This document shows positions 47,297 to 56,570 of a stretch of DNA of 64,000 nt, in pieces. The notes below the pieces were generated by a model. The model was not told the origin of the DNA. It ran no database searches and saw only the letters and a list, made by a program, of their open reading frames with translations. A program made the translations under genes and the position numbers. Source of the stretch: an uncultured Clostridia bacterium (GTDB taxonomy: Bacteria > Bacillota > Clostridia > Oscillospirales > Ruminococcaceae); contig CANQNK010000005.1 of the NCBI GenBank assembly GCA_947625195.1, positions 1 to 64,000 on the forward strand, read 5' to 3'. How positions within the stretch are numbered: position 1 is the first letter of the stretch; each line of letters starts with the position of its first letter.

Positions 47297-49500
47297 AAAA
47301 ATCAATAACAAAAGCCATTGCTGTAAGCCTTTGTGCCGCTATCGCTGTAAGCGGCGTAGTATATACCTCCTATGCCATGACTTCAGATGCTGACCAAACG
47401 GAAAAAGTACAAAAAACATCCGTCACAACTAAAGATGAGAATAATGCTGAGTCAAAAGATGAAATGGTTTATGTGCTTTCAGGAGCGGACGGAGGCGTTA
47501 AAAAAATAATCGTAAGCGACTGGATAAAAAACGCCCTTAAAAGTAAGACCATTAACGACAAGACAGAACTGACCGATATAGAAAATGTAGGCGGGAGCGA
47601 AAGCTATACGCAGAAAAGTGACAGTTCCATTGTCTGGGACGCACAAGGCAACGATATTTACTATCAGGGAAATATAAAAAAGGATCTGCCGGTGAATATG
47701 TCTGTTACATACAAGTTGGACGGAAAAAAAGTACCTCCCTCTGAGCTTATCGGAAAGAGCGGAAAAGTAACTATCCGCTATGATTACACCAATCAGCAAT
47801 ACGAATACATTGAGATAGACGGAAAAAAAGAAAAAATATATGTGCCATTCGCAGTGCTTACCGGCGTTGTGCTGGATAACGATGTGTTTAGAAATGTAGA
47901 AGTAACAGGTGGAAAGCTTATCAACGACGGCAGCCGCACAGCTGTCATAGGTATCGCCTTACCCGGATTGCAGGAAAACCTGGCTGTTGCCGATGACAAA
48001 TTTGATATTCCCGATTATGTAGAGATAACTGCTGACGCAAAAAATTTTGAACTTGGTATGACTCTTACTATTGCGACAAACCAGCTCTTTAATGAGTTAG
48101 ACACGGAAAGCTTCAAGTCCATAGACGGCCTTACCGGATCAATGGGAGAGCTGAGTGAATCGATGGATAAACTGCTCAACGGTTCATCAGGGCTTTACGA
48201 CGGTCTTTCTGATCTTCTTGAAAGCTTTGGAGAACTATCCGGCGGAATCGACAAGCTTTCTTCAGGAACAGGCGAACTCAAATCCGGTGCAGGTGATTTG
48301 AACACAGGCGCCCGCAAACTTCAGACCGGAGCGTCTCAGTTAAAGGATGGATTGGATACACTTGTTTCTAACAACGATTCTCTTAACGGCGGTGCAAAAC
48401 AGGTTTTTGATACTCTGCTCTCGTCTGCAAGCGAACAACTTGCCTCCGCAGGTTTAAAAGTTCCGGCATTAACAATAGACAATTATTCCGAGACTTTAAA
48501 CGGTGTGATTGCGTCGCTTGATAAAAGTGCCGTTTATGAAAAAGCGCTTGCAACAGTTAAAGCGGCAGTGGAAGAAAAACGTCCCTATATTGAAGAGCAA
48601 GTCTCTGCTGTGATAAAGGAGCAAGTGACAGAAAAAGTAACGGCAGCTGTCAGAGAACAGGTTACCGAAAAGGTAACACAAGCGGTTCGGGATACAGTTG
48701 AAGAACAGGTCATAAAATCTGCCGTGAATATGGATAAAAACAGCTACGATAAAGCAATTGCCGACGGTTCCATTGATGGGGCAACACAAACTGCGATCAA
48801 AGCCGCCATTGAACAGCAAATGGAAAGCGAACAGATATCACAGACTATCCATACACAAACAGACGCACAAATGTCATCACAGCCTGTTACGGATACTATC
48901 GCCGAAAAAACAAACGAACAGATGAACAGTGACAGCATAAAGAAAACCGCTGCACAAAATGTTGAAGAACAGGTACAAAAAGCTATTTCAGAAAATATGT
49001 CGTCAGCTGAAGTGCAAGCTCAACTTGCCTCCGCTTCAGAGGGTGCAAAATCAGTAATTTCACTGAAAGCTTCCTTAGACAGCTATAACGCATTTTATCT
49101 CGGACTTAAGTCATATACTGACGGAGTTTCGCAGGCTGCCGCAGGTGCAAAAGAACTCAAAGCAGGCACTGACGAGCTTAAAGCTGGAACAGATAAGCTT
49201 TGCGCAGGAGCTAATGAGCTGAACGCCGGTATTCTTACACTTAAACAAAACATACCCGCGTTCACTAATGGCATCACACAACTTAGCGACGGTGCGAAGC
49301 AGCTTTCCGATGGACTCAGCAAGTTAAACAAGCAGGGCATACAAAAGATGATCGACGCAGTTGACGGAGACCTTAACGGTTTGGTAACAAGACTGCGTGC
49401 CACAAAGGAAGTATCTAAAAACTATAAGACATTTTCATGTGAAAACAAAGACATAAGCGGTCAGGTTAAATTCATTTATCGAACCGAACCCATAGAGTAA
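47293..49500 (+). CDS. Secreted X-X-X-Leu-X-X-Gly heptad-repeat protein
   Basis: The 735-residue protein has a signal peptide (AIAVSLCAAIAVSGVVYTSY). An N-terminal beta-rich domain follows (about 60-265). Two blocks of XXXLXXG heptads lie near residues 275-355 and 615-690 (for example SGIDKLSSGTGELKSGAGDL). Between them is a long charged helical section with repeats of REQVTEKVT. These features match the extracytoplasmic part of YhgE/Pip-type proteins and of heptad proteins paired with MMPL transporters, but no C-terminal membrane helices are present. It overlaps the transporter gene by four bases and is likely its extracellular partner. Confidence 0.88.
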   Translation: MKKSITKAIAVSLCAAIAVSGVVYTSYAMTSDADQTEKVQKTSVTTKDENNAESKDEMVYVLSGADGGVKKIIVSDWIKNALKSKTINDKTELTDIENVGGSESYTQKSDSSIVWDAQGNDIYYQGNIKKDLPVNMSVTYKLDGKKVPPSELIGKSGKVTIRYDYTNQQYEYIEIDGKKEKIYVPFAVLTGVVLDNDVFRNVEVTGGKLINDGSRTAVIGIALPGLQENLAVADDKFDIPDYVEITADAKNFELGMTLTIATNQLFNELDTESFKSIDGLTGSMGELSESMDKLLNGSSGLYDGLSDLLESFGELSGGIDKLSSGTGELKSGAGDLNTGARKLQTGASQLKDGLDTLVSNNDSLNGGAKQVFDTLLSSASEQLASAGLKVPALTIDNYSETLNGVIASLDKSAVYEKALATVKAAVEEKRPYIEEQVSAVIKEQVTEKVTAAVREQVTEKVTQAVRDTVEEQVIKSAVNMDKNSYDKAIADGSIDGATQTAIKAAIEQQMESEQISQTIHTQTDAQMSSQPVTDTIAEKTNEQMNSDSIKKTAAQNVEEQVQKAISENMSSAEVQAQLASASEGAKSVISLKASLDSYNAFYLGLKSYTDGVSQAAAGAKELKAGTDELKAGTDKLCAGANELNAGILTLKQNIPAFTNGITQLSDGAKQLSDGLSKLNKQGIQKMIDAVDGDLNGLVTRLRATKEVSKNYKTFSCENKDISGQVKFIYRTEPIE

Positions 49501-49553
49501 TCGCGCACAAGGTAACATCAGTCTATATACGTATGTCGTTCGTTACACGCATA

Positions 49554-49597
49554 AAACACGACCAATCAGGGTAATACCGATTGGTCGTGTTTATTTT
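49554..49597 (+). terminator. Terminator of the MMPL module
   Basis: AAACACGACCAATC and GATTGGTCGTGTTT form a perfect 14-bp stem with an 11-base loop and a T-rich tail. Confidence 0.92.
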
Positions 49598-49670
49598 CCT
49601 GTTACGTTTTAATTATTAAATCCTCACTGCCATTGCCATTTTGGTAATAAATTTTAACCGGATCAAGCTC

Positions 49671-50324
49671 TTAATTCAAAGCTTTATTTTTCATCTTTTT
49701 ATCGCCGTAAGCACAAATTTCTAAAAGGCAGCAGCCTTCGCACCTTTCACCTCTTGCCTTGCAGGTATCCCTGCCGAATATCACAAGCCTGTGGCAAAAG
49801 TCATTCCCCTCGTCAGGGGGAATAACCTTTCTCAAGTCATCCTCCACCTTTTCGGGCTGGGTATTTTTAGTCAGCCCAAGCCTTGAGCATATTCTTATGC
49901 AGTGAGTGTCTGTCACGATTGCAGGCTTGTGATAAATATCCCCTACAATAAGATTTGCGGTCTTGCGTCCGATGCCGCTGAGCTTTGTAAGCTCCTCTAT
50001 GGTTTCGGGCAGAATATAGTTATATTCATCTCTCAGCTGAATGCACATCTCTTTTATGCTTTTGGCCTTCGTCTTATAAAGTCCGCATGGCTTTATAATT
50101 TTCTCTATCTCGCTTACATCCGCGTCTGCAAAATCATCTATGGACTTAAAACGAGAAAACAAGTCTTTTGTAACAATATTTACCCTCGCATCTGTGCACT
50201 GAGCAGAAAGCCGTGTGGCAATAAGCAGCTCATGCGGCTTTTTATATTCAAGTGAACACACAGCGTCGGGATATTTATTCTTTAAAAGTTCAACCGCCTT
50301 TATTGCTCTTTGATTTTTCGTCAT
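49671..50324 (-). CDS. nth: Endonuclease III
   Basis: The 217-residue base-excision repair enzyme removes oxidised pyrimidines and cuts the DNA backbone. The helix-hairpin-helix LSGIGRKTANLIVGD contains the catalytic Lys, and the Asp lies in VTDTHCIRICSRLGL. The C-terminal 4Fe-4S cluster cysteines follow the standard C-X6-C-X2-C-X5-C spacing (CKARGERCEGCCLLEIC). The ATG at 50324 has a GAGGA site. Confidence 0.96.
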   Translation of the reverse strand: MTKNQRAIKAVELLKNKYPDAVCSLEYKKPHELLIATRLSAQCTDARVNIVTKDLFSRFKSIDDFADADVSEIEKIIKPCGLYKTKAKSIKEMCIQLRDEYNYILPETIEELTKLSGIGRKTANLIVGDIYHKPAIVTDTHCIRICSRLGLTKNTQPEKVEDDLRKVIPPDEGNDFCHRLVIFGRDTCKARGERCEGCCLLEICAYGDKKMKNKALN

Positions 50325-50356
50325 ATAAATCAGTCCTCATTAAAGCCTCAATCTAA

Positions 50357-51058
50357 TTACCATTCAATCGTCTCAACCGATACGGGATTATCATTTATTG
50401 CAACCTTGCTCACCCTTGCGTTTTTAAGGGTGATAACTCTGTCGGCCATAGGCGCGATCGCCGAATTGTGAGTGATAACTATTACCGTCATTCCCTGATT
50501 TCGGCAGGTATCCTGCAAAAGCTTAAGTATTGTTTTTCCTGTGTTGTAGTCTAGCGCTCCGGTAGGCTCATCGCACAGAAGAAGCTTCGGATTTTTCGCC
50601 AGAGCTCTTGCAATAGATACCCTCTGCTGCTCTCCGCCTGAAAGCTGTGCAGGAAAATTGTTTATTCTATCCTCAAGCCCTACTTCCTTTAAAACTTCCT
50701 CAGCATCCTTGGTATTTTTACAGATCTGAGTTGCAAGCTCAACATTTTCCTTAGCGGTAAGGTTGTTTATAAGGTTGTAAAACTGAAAAACAAACCCCAC
50801 GTCGTCCCTGCGGTATGTAATAAGTCTTTTTTTAGAAAATTTTACGATGTCCTCGCCATCGACAATAATCTGTCCCCCGTCACAGGTATCCATCCCGCCG
50901 AGCATATTTAAAACCGTTGTCTTACCAGCGCCGGATGCACCGACTATTACCGAGAACTCGCCCCTTTCTATTTCAAACGAAACGCCGTTTGACGCGTGGA
51001 TGTCAACCTCGCCCATTTTATACGTTTTGTAAACGTCTTTAAACTCAACAAATGCCAT
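50357..51058 (-). CDS. ABC transporter ATP-binding protein (MacB/LolD type)
   Basis: The 233-residue ATPase has Walker [10 protein letters not shown], the Q-loop FVFQFYNL, signature LSGGEQQRV and Walker [13 protein letters not shown]. It belongs to the class that works with large FtsX-type permeases in export or mechanotransmission. The only matching permease is at 52519-55278, separated from it by ychF and a small gene on the same strand, so the pair probably functions together. The start lies at 51058. Confidence 0.92.
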   Translation of the reverse strand: MAFVEFKDVYKTYKMGEVDIHASNGVSFEIERGEFSVIVGASGAGKTTVLNMLGGMDTCDGGQIIVDGEDIVKFSKKRLITYRRDDVGFVFQFYNLINNLTAKENVELATQICKNTKDAEEVLKEVGLEDRINNFPAQLSGGEQQRVSIARALAKNPKLLLCDEPTGALDYNTGKTILKLLQDTCRNQGMTVIVITHNSAIAPMADRVITLKNARVSKVAINDNPVSVETIEW

Positions 51059-51203
51059 AGTCTTCCTGCCTTAAATCAAATCACATATTTTTACTCAGCT
51101 ATCTGTGCCGCTTATTGTCAAATTCGATCAACATATTATATTATTTCATTTGATAGTATGTTTGCGTGCCATTTTGCCCAATAGAGCATATAAGCTTAAG
51201 GGA

Positions 51204-52298
51204 TCACACATTGAACCTGAAAAGAACGATATCTCCGTCCTGCATAACGTATTCCTTTCCCTCAAGCCTTACCAAGCCCTTCTCCTTAGCGTGAGCCATA
51301 CTGCCGCACTTCATAAGGTCATCAAAGGAGACCACTTCTGCACGGATAAAGCCCTTTTCAAAGTCCGTGTGGATTTTTCCCGCTGCCTGAGGAGCTTTCG
51401 TACCTCTGGTGATGGTCCACGCTCTAACCTCAGGCTCTCCTGCGGTTAGGAAGGATATAAGCCCTAAAAGCGCATATCCCTCTTTTATGATTCTGTTAAG
51501 GCCTGATATCTCAAGTCCCAGATCGCTTAAAAACATCTGCTTGTCCTCTTCGGACATATCCGCTATTTCCGCTTCTATCTGAGCACATACAGGAAGCACT
51601 GCCGATGCGGATTTTTCGGCGATTTCTTTTACCACGCAGTAGTGCTTGTTTGAAGCTATGTCGTTTACAAAATCGCTTTCAGACATATTTGCTGCATAGA
51701 TAACTGGCTTTAAAGATAAAAGCGGAGTTTCCTTTACCCACTCCTGCTCGTCCTCTGTAAAGTTAAACGACCTTGCAGGCTTTCCCTCTTCAAGATGCTC
51801 TTTAAGCCTTTCAAGAAAATCTTCTACAGCTATGAGCGATTTATCGCCTTTCATAGCTTTTCTGGTCCTGTCAAGCCTTCTTTCAAGCATCTCAAGATCG
51901 GAAAAAATAAGCTCAAGCTCTATCGTTTCAATGTCACGCGCAGGGTCTATACTTCCGTCCACGTGAACTATATTGTCGTCCTCAAAGCACCTTACAACGT
52001 GAACGACAGCGTCCACCTCTCTGATGTTAGACAAAAACTTGTTGCCGAGTCCCTCTCCCTTTGAAGCGCCCTTTACAAGTCCTGCGATGTCCACAAATTC
52101 AAGTGTTGCGGGAGTAAACTTTTTCGGGTTATACATATCCCTCAGCTTTTCAAGCCTTTCGTCAGGAACAGAAACTATTCCCACGTTTGGCTCTATTGTG
52201 CAAAAAGGATAGTTTGCCGATTCTGCTCCCGCGTTTGTCAGAGCATTGAAAAGCGTTGATTTTCCTACATTCGGAAGTCCTACCATACCAAGTTTCAT
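51204..52298 (-). CDS. ychF: Ribosome-associated nucleotide-binding protein YchF
   Basis: The 364-residue protein is an Obg-related P-loop NTPase with G1 [10 protein letters not shown]3 [10 protein letters not shown] and the altered G4 NMSE that favours ATP over GTP in this family. A coiled-coil insert and C-terminal TGS domain follow ([19 protein letters not shown]). It binds ribosomes and is linked to stress tolerance in other bacteria. GGAAAG precedes the ATG at 52298. Confidence 0.97.
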   Translation of the reverse strand: MKLGMVGLPNVGKSTLFNALTNAGAESANYPFCTIEPNVGIVSVPDERLEKLRDMYNPKKFTPATLEFVDIAGLVKGASKGEGLGNKFLSNIREVDAVVHVVRCFEDDNIVHVDGSIDPARDIETIELELIFSDLEMLERRLDRTRKAMKGDKSLIAVEDFLERLKEHLEEGKPARSFNFTEDEQEWVKETPLLSLKPVIYAANMSESDFVNDIASNKHYCVVKEIAEKSASAVLPVCAQIEAEIADMSEEDKQMFLSDLGLEISGLNRIIKEGYALLGLISFLTAGEPEVRAWTITRGTKAPQAAGKIHTDFEKGFIRAEVVSFDDLMKCGSMAHAKEKGLVRLEGKEYVMQDGDIVLFRFNV

Positions 52299-52335
52299 TT
52301 TAAAAGCTTTCCTTTCTGATTGTAAATTTAGTTAA

Positions 52336-52494
52336 TTAGCCGTCAGCTTTACCGCTTGTATCACATTTGACGCTATTGTTATTGTTTTCTATACTTACGC
52401 CGTTTTCTGTGGGAGCTATCAAAACTCCCAGCAAAAAGCCAACAAGGAACAGCGAAAGGCCCTTCCAAAAATAGCTTACTTTGCGTTTTTCCAT
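52336..52494 (-). CDS. Small single-pass membrane protein (52 aa), unknown function
   Basis: A 52-residue protein begins MEKRKVSYFWKGLSLF, has one hydrophobic helix (about residues 10-28, ending FLLGVLIAP) and a hydrophilic Asn-rich tail with NNNNS. GGAGGGG lies seven bases before the ATG. It sits 24 bases after the large ABC permease gene on the same strand and may be an accessory subunit. The helix followed by Pro and a polar tail outside recalls the small helper subunits seen beside FtsX-type permeases, but no family was recognised. Confidence 0.7.
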   Translation of the reverse strand: MEKRKVSYFWKGLSLFLVGFLLGVLIAPTENGVSIENNNNSVKCDTSGKADG

Positions 52495-52518
52495 TAAATC
52501 CCCTCCAATCAAAATACA

Positions 52519-55278
52519 TTACTCAACAGATTTAAGCGACTGAACCATTTTTATTTTTCTCAGCTTAAAGAACAGCACAAAGTTTACAACTACCGCAAAC
52601 AAAACGGTAAGCGCCGCCGCCAGCGGAAAAGCCCACCAGACAAGACTTCTATCAAACATAACAAGGTCTATCTCCGCGGTCGTTACAACGAATCTGTGAA
52701 GAAAAACTCCAAGTACAAATCCAAGCAGTATTCCGATAGCTGTGGAAACGGCATTTTCGCGGTAGATATACGCAGATACCTCTCCGTCGTAAAATCCCAG
52801 CACCTTTATTGTGGCGATCTCTCTCACACGCTCGGTAATGTTTATGTTCGCAAGATTATAAAGCACAACGATTGCCAGTGCCGCCGCGCATATAATAAGA
52901 ACCCATATTATTATGTCAAGACTTTGCATACTGTCGTTAAAGCTTTTCGCGGTATCTTCAAGATAGCTAATTCCAAGGTAATCTTCGGACGCTATCATTC
53001 CGCTTGCAAGCCCGTCTTTATCGGCGCTGCCTTTTAAATTTATCAATACGGTATTAAACCTTGCCTCTTCGCCAAATACCTTTTTATACGTTTGGGGCGA
53101 CATATAAACATAGTGCATAGCGTAATTTTCAGCTATTGCGTCAACTTTCACCTTAACAGTTTCGGTACCCTTTGAAAGGGTAATGCTGTCACCGGTCTTG
53201 ACCTTTAAAAGCTTTGAGAGCTTGTTTGTTATCACAGCGCCGCCTGACGACAGCTTACAATTCTTGCCGCTTGATACTGACTTAAGAGAAATATAATCGT
53301 TTAGCTTTTCAGGGTTTTGCGGTACCGATACGCTTACGCTTTGCCTTAAGTCGTTAGCCTTGGCATCAAAGCTTTGGCTTGACTGCAAAAGATACCGAGA
53401 AATTTCTCCGTAGTCAGAAAGCGACTTTTCAATATCACCGGAGCTTTTCAGCTTATCCGTGTTCACCGCTGCCGCGCCGTCGTATAAAAACACTTCCTTA
53501 AACTGCTTGTCGGCTATAGCGGATATAGAATTTTTAAGCCCAAAGCCGGTGATTACCAATGCGGTACATCCGGCAATTCCTACAACAGACATGAGGAATC
53601 TTTTTTTGTAGCGCAAAAGATTTCTTACCGTTACCTTAGATAAAAACGAAAGCCGGTTCCAAATAAACGGAATTTTTTCCAGAATAACTCTTTTTCCTGC
53701 CGGCGGAGTTTTTGGGCGCATGATCTGACTGGGCTGATGGATAAGTACGTTTTTTAGTGTAACAGCTACCGCGCTTACGGTGACCGTCAACGCGCATACC
53801 GTGCACAGTATATAATAATCCCACTTAAACGGCGTGTCCACCATAGGAAGATTATAAAGAATTTTGTATGCGTTAAAAATCACGACCGGAAAAACCCTCA
53901 GCCCTATAATTATTCCGATTGTGCTTCCAAGAACAGTTGCTATGCAGGCATAAATGATATATTTTAAGGCTATCTTTGCTCCGCTGTACCCGAGTGCTTT
54001 GTACGTACCTATCTGTGTTCTCTGCTCATCTACCATTCTGGTCATTGTTGTAAGGCACACAAGCGCCGCAACGATTATAAAAAATACAGGAAACACCTTT
54101 GCAATATTGTCAACTCTGTTGCTGTCCTCATCATAAGAGGAATAGTCAGCGCTGTCGAACCGATCTGATGTATAGATCTGCGGCTTTGCGATTTCATCAA
54201 GCTGCTGCTCTGCGGAAGCTATCTGAAGCCTTGCCGTGACAAGCTCATTCTCCATTTCCGACAATACGTTATTATTGTTGCTTCGCCTTGCTTCAAGCAG
54301 CATTCTGACTCTGTCAAGCGTGCTTGCGGCCGTTTTATATTCCGCACTGTCAGGTGAAAGCTTTGATATCTGCGCCTGAAGGCTTTTCTCAAGATACGAA
54401 AGCGAGTTATTATCAGAATCAAGCAGGTTTTCGTAAGCCTTTGCTTCTTTTTTTAAGGAATCTATTCTGTCCTGAGCCTTCTCCTTTAAAGATAAATAAC
54501 GCTCGTTTACGCTTTCTATAAATGCAGACTCCACTTTTTTGGAAAACGTTGAAACCTTTTTCTTGTACTCGTCCGAAAAAGGCTCAAGGTCACAAAGCCC
54601 GTCAAAGGTAACGTACATTTCAGTATAATAATCTGAAACAAAGTCCTCCTCTGAGATAAAAATATTGCTGTCAACGCTTCCCTGGCCGACATTTGTCTTG
54701 TCACGCTCATACCCTATATAAGCGGGGGAATAAGCAATTCCGACAATTTTATACTCGTCGTGCTTTAAGCTTTCAGATAGCTTCAGAGATTCGTCAGGCT
54801 CTATAAGCTTGATCGTTTCGCCTATCCTAAAGGTATCGGGTGAGCTTATCTTTTTCTCAATTACGCACTCCCCGCTTTTTTCTGGAAGTCTGCCCTCCTC
54901 AAGAACAAGCTTGTTAAGATCATTTTCGTCCGAGACGTTAGACTTAGCCTTATATGAAATTGCTTTTAATATTATATTTTTGCCCTTATAAGAATAAAAA
55001 ACATCCTTTGAATATCCCGGCATAACTCCCTTTACTCCGTCAATCCCGACAAGCCTTTCAACATCCTCATACTTTACGCCGTAATTGGATCTCAACGTTA
55101 AATCTGCAAGGTTGTTTTCGTTAAAATAACGCCATGCCGAGTCCTTCATATCGGGCATAGTTGCTTTAATGCCCGCAAAAAAACCGCAGCCCAGCGCTAT
55201 TATTACAAAAATCGACATAAAACGTCCGAAAGAGTTTTTTATTTCTAAAAAGGTGTCTTTAATCAGTGCGCTTTTCAT
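52519..55278 (-). CDS. Large FtsX/MacB-type ABC transporter permease
   Basis: The 919-residue membrane protein has an N-terminal helix, an extracytoplasmic domain (about 45-240), a long coiled coil (about 250-370, charged heptads), an FtsX domain with three helices (about 395-510), a second N-terminal-like helix near 560 followed by an extracellular domain, and a second FtsX domain at about 790-919. This duplicated layout is common in Firmicute exporters. The ATPase partner is likely the gene at 50357-51058. The coiled-coil insert suggests contact with cell-wall or partner proteins. The ribosome site is GGATAGGATGG. Confidence 0.9.
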   Translation of the reverse strand: MKSALIKDTFLEIKNSFGRFMSIFVIIALGCGFFAGIKATMPDMKDSAWRYFNENNLADLTLRSNYGVKYEDVERLVGIDGVKGVMPGYSKDVFYSYKGKNIILKAISYKAKSNVSDENDLNKLVLEEGRLPEKSGECVIEKKISSPDTFRIGETIKLIEPDESLKLSESLKHDEYKIVGIAYSPAYIGYERDKTNVGQGSVDSNIFISEEDFVSDYYTEMYVTFDGLCDLEPFSDEYKKKVSTFSKKVESAFIESVNERYLSLKEKAQDRIDSLKKEAKAYENLLDSDNNSLSYLEKSLQAQISKLSPDSAEYKTAASTLDRVRMLLEARRSNNNNVLSEMENELVTARLQIASAEQQLDEIAKPQIYTSDRFDSADYSSYDEDSNRVDNIAKVFPVFFIIVAALVCLTTMTRMVDEQRTQIGTYKALGYSGAKIALKYIIYACIATVLGSTIGIIIGLRVFPVVIFNAYKILYNLPMVDTPFKWDYYILCTVCALTVTVSAVAVTLKNVLIHQPSQIMRPKTPPAGKRVILEKIPFIWNRLSFLSKVTVRNLLRYKKRFLMSVVGIAGCTALVITGFGLKNSISAIADKQFKEVFLYDGAAAVNTDKLKSSGDIEKSLSDYGEISRYLLQSSQSFDAKANDLRQSVSVSVPQNPEKLNDYISLKSVSSGKNCKLSSGGAVITNKLSKLLKVKTGDSITLSKGTETVKVKVDAIAENYAMHYVYMSPQTYKKVFGEEARFNTVLINLKGSADKDGLASGMIASEDYLGISYLEDTAKSFNDSMQSLDIIIWVLIICAAALAIVVLYNLANINITERVREIATIKVLGFYDGEVSAYIYRENAVSTAIGILLGFVLGVFLHRFVVTTAEIDLVMFDRSLVWWAFPLAAALTVLFAVVVNFVLFFKLRKIKMVQSLKSVE

Positions 55279-55323
55279 ACCATCCTATCCCGATAATCAA
55301 AATTAAACTTAGGCAAGATGAAT

Positions 55324-56328
55324 CTACCTTGCATCAACAAAGCCAACCTTTCTGTAAACCTTTGTAAGGGTTTTCTGCGTAATGCTCATCGCACGTGCTG
55401 CGCCCTCGGTATAGCACTCTTTAAGATACTGCTTATCCTCCATAAGGCTTGAGTGCTTTTCTCTTATCGGAGCAAGGTGATCAGCAACCGTTTCACCTAC
55501 CGCAAGTTTAAACTCGCCGTAGCCTTTTCCGTCAAATTCCCTTTCAGTTTCTTGTATACTTTTTCCCGTTATAACCGAGTAAATGGTTATGAGATTGTTT
55601 ATTCCGTCCTTGCCATCAGCGTACTTCACCTCAGAACCCGAGTCGGTAACCGCTTTTTTAAACTTTCTTATAACCGTATCCTTATCGTCAAGAACATAAA
55701 CGCTGCCGTTTTGATTCTCGTCCGATTTGCTCATCTTTTTTGTGGGATCAGTAAGGGATTTTATCTTCTGACCTACCTTTGGAATATAAGCCTCGGGAAC
55801 AGTGAAAAATTCTCCGTGGGTGTGGTTAAAGCGCTGAGCGATATTTCTCGCAAGTTCAAGGTGCTGTTTCTGGTCTACACCTATCGGAACCAAGTCAGCG
55901 TTATATGCCAGAATATCTGCCGCCATAAGCACGGGATAGGTAAAAAGTCCGGCGTTTACGTTATCTGTGTGCTTTGCCGATTTATCCTTAAACTGCGTCA
56001 TTCTTGAAAGTTCACCAAACTGAGTGTAGCAGGACAAAACCCAGCTGAGTTCCGCGTGGCACTTATTGTGACTTTGGAAAAAAACGACCGATCTCTGCGG
56101 ATCAATTCCGCAGGCGATAAGCAACGCATAAGCGGAAAGAGAATTTTTCCTAAGCTCTGCCGGCACCTGCTTTACCGTTATTGAATGAAGGTCTACTATT
56201 GAGTAAACGCAGTTGTAGTCGTTCTGAAGCGTTCCCCAGTTTCTTACCGCTCCTATGTAATTTCCCAGAGTAAAAGAGTTCCCCGTGGGCTGGATCCCGC
56301 TGAAAATAAGCTTTTTTTCGTTGTTCAT
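55324..56328 (-). CDS. trpS: Tryptophanyl-tRNA synthetase
   Basis: The 334-residue class I synthetase charges tRNA-Trp. The HIGH-type signature is GNSFTLGNYIGA and the second signature is KKMSKSDENQNGS. Length and the C-terminal helical part are typical of bacterial TrpRS. GGAGAAA precedes the ATG at 56328. The gene follows an unusual structured leader with a terminator-like hairpin directly upstream. Confidence 0.96.
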   Translation of the reverse strand: MNNEKKLIFSGIQPTGNSFTLGNYIGAVRNWGTLQNDYNCVYSIVDLHSITVKQVPAELRKNSLSAYALLIACGIDPQRSVVFFQSHNKCHAELSWVLSCYTQFGELSRMTQFKDKSAKHTDNVNAGLFTYPVLMAADILAYNADLVPIGVDQKQHLELARNIAQRFNHTHGEFFTVPEAYIPKVGQKIKSLTDPTKKMSKSDENQNGSVYVLDDKDTVIRKFKKAVTDSGSEVKYADGKDGINNLITIYSVITGKSIQETEREFDGKGYGEFKLAVGETVADHLAPIREKHSSLMEDKQYLKECYTEGAARAMSITQKTLTKVYRKVGFVDAR

Positions 56329-56349
56329 TTCAATTTCTCCTTAAATACC

Positions 56350-56388
56350 AAAATACAAAACATCGACCTTTCGCAATCAAAAGCCGAT
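56350..56388 (-). terminator. Terminator-like hairpin in the trpS leader
   Basis: On the minus strand ATCGGCTTT pairs with AAAGGTCGAT (one bulge), followed by TTTTGTATTTT. It stands about 22 bases before the trpS start, the position of an attenuator. Confidence 0.7.
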
Positions 56389-56420
56389 ATTCCTCTCAAT
56401 AATAATCGTCACCCTTTAAT

Positions 56421-56541
56421 CAACACGCGGCCTTGGGTGTTGGCCCCTTAGTCCTTCAGCAAATGATCGTGTATAACACTGAAAAACAGGATACTGCCCC
56501 GCCTCTTAAGTTGTGAGGGGCATATAGCCGCGGTTATTACC
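56421..56541 (-). ncRNA. Structured leader or small RNA upstream of trpS
   Basis: The minus strand can form a closing stem (AACCGCGGC at 56527-56535 with GCCGCGTGTT at 56422-56431), a GC-rich hairpin (56495-56522) and a bulged hairpin with TTCAG/CTGAA (56450-56493). A perfect alternative hairpin CAACAC...GTGTTG (56421-56442) uses the same bases as the closing stem. A TATACT hexamer at 56548-56553 may mark the start, but its -35 is weak. Conserved T-box sequences were looked for and not found; the RNA class is unidentified. Confidence 0.5.
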
Positions 56542-56570
56542 AGACTTAGTATATTTCATAGTAAGCAAGA

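Noticed and set aside
56421-56541. 6S RNA or SRP RNA
   Set aside because: The folding is partly rod-like, but neither the 6S central bubble nor the SRP GGAAGCAGC-type motif could be found.
56350-56560. T-box riboswitch upstream of trpS
   Set aside because: The conserved T-box sequence (AGGGTGGNACCGCG type) and stem I motifs are not present in the right order; only a loose TGGTAATAACCGCGG resemblance lies at the 5' end.
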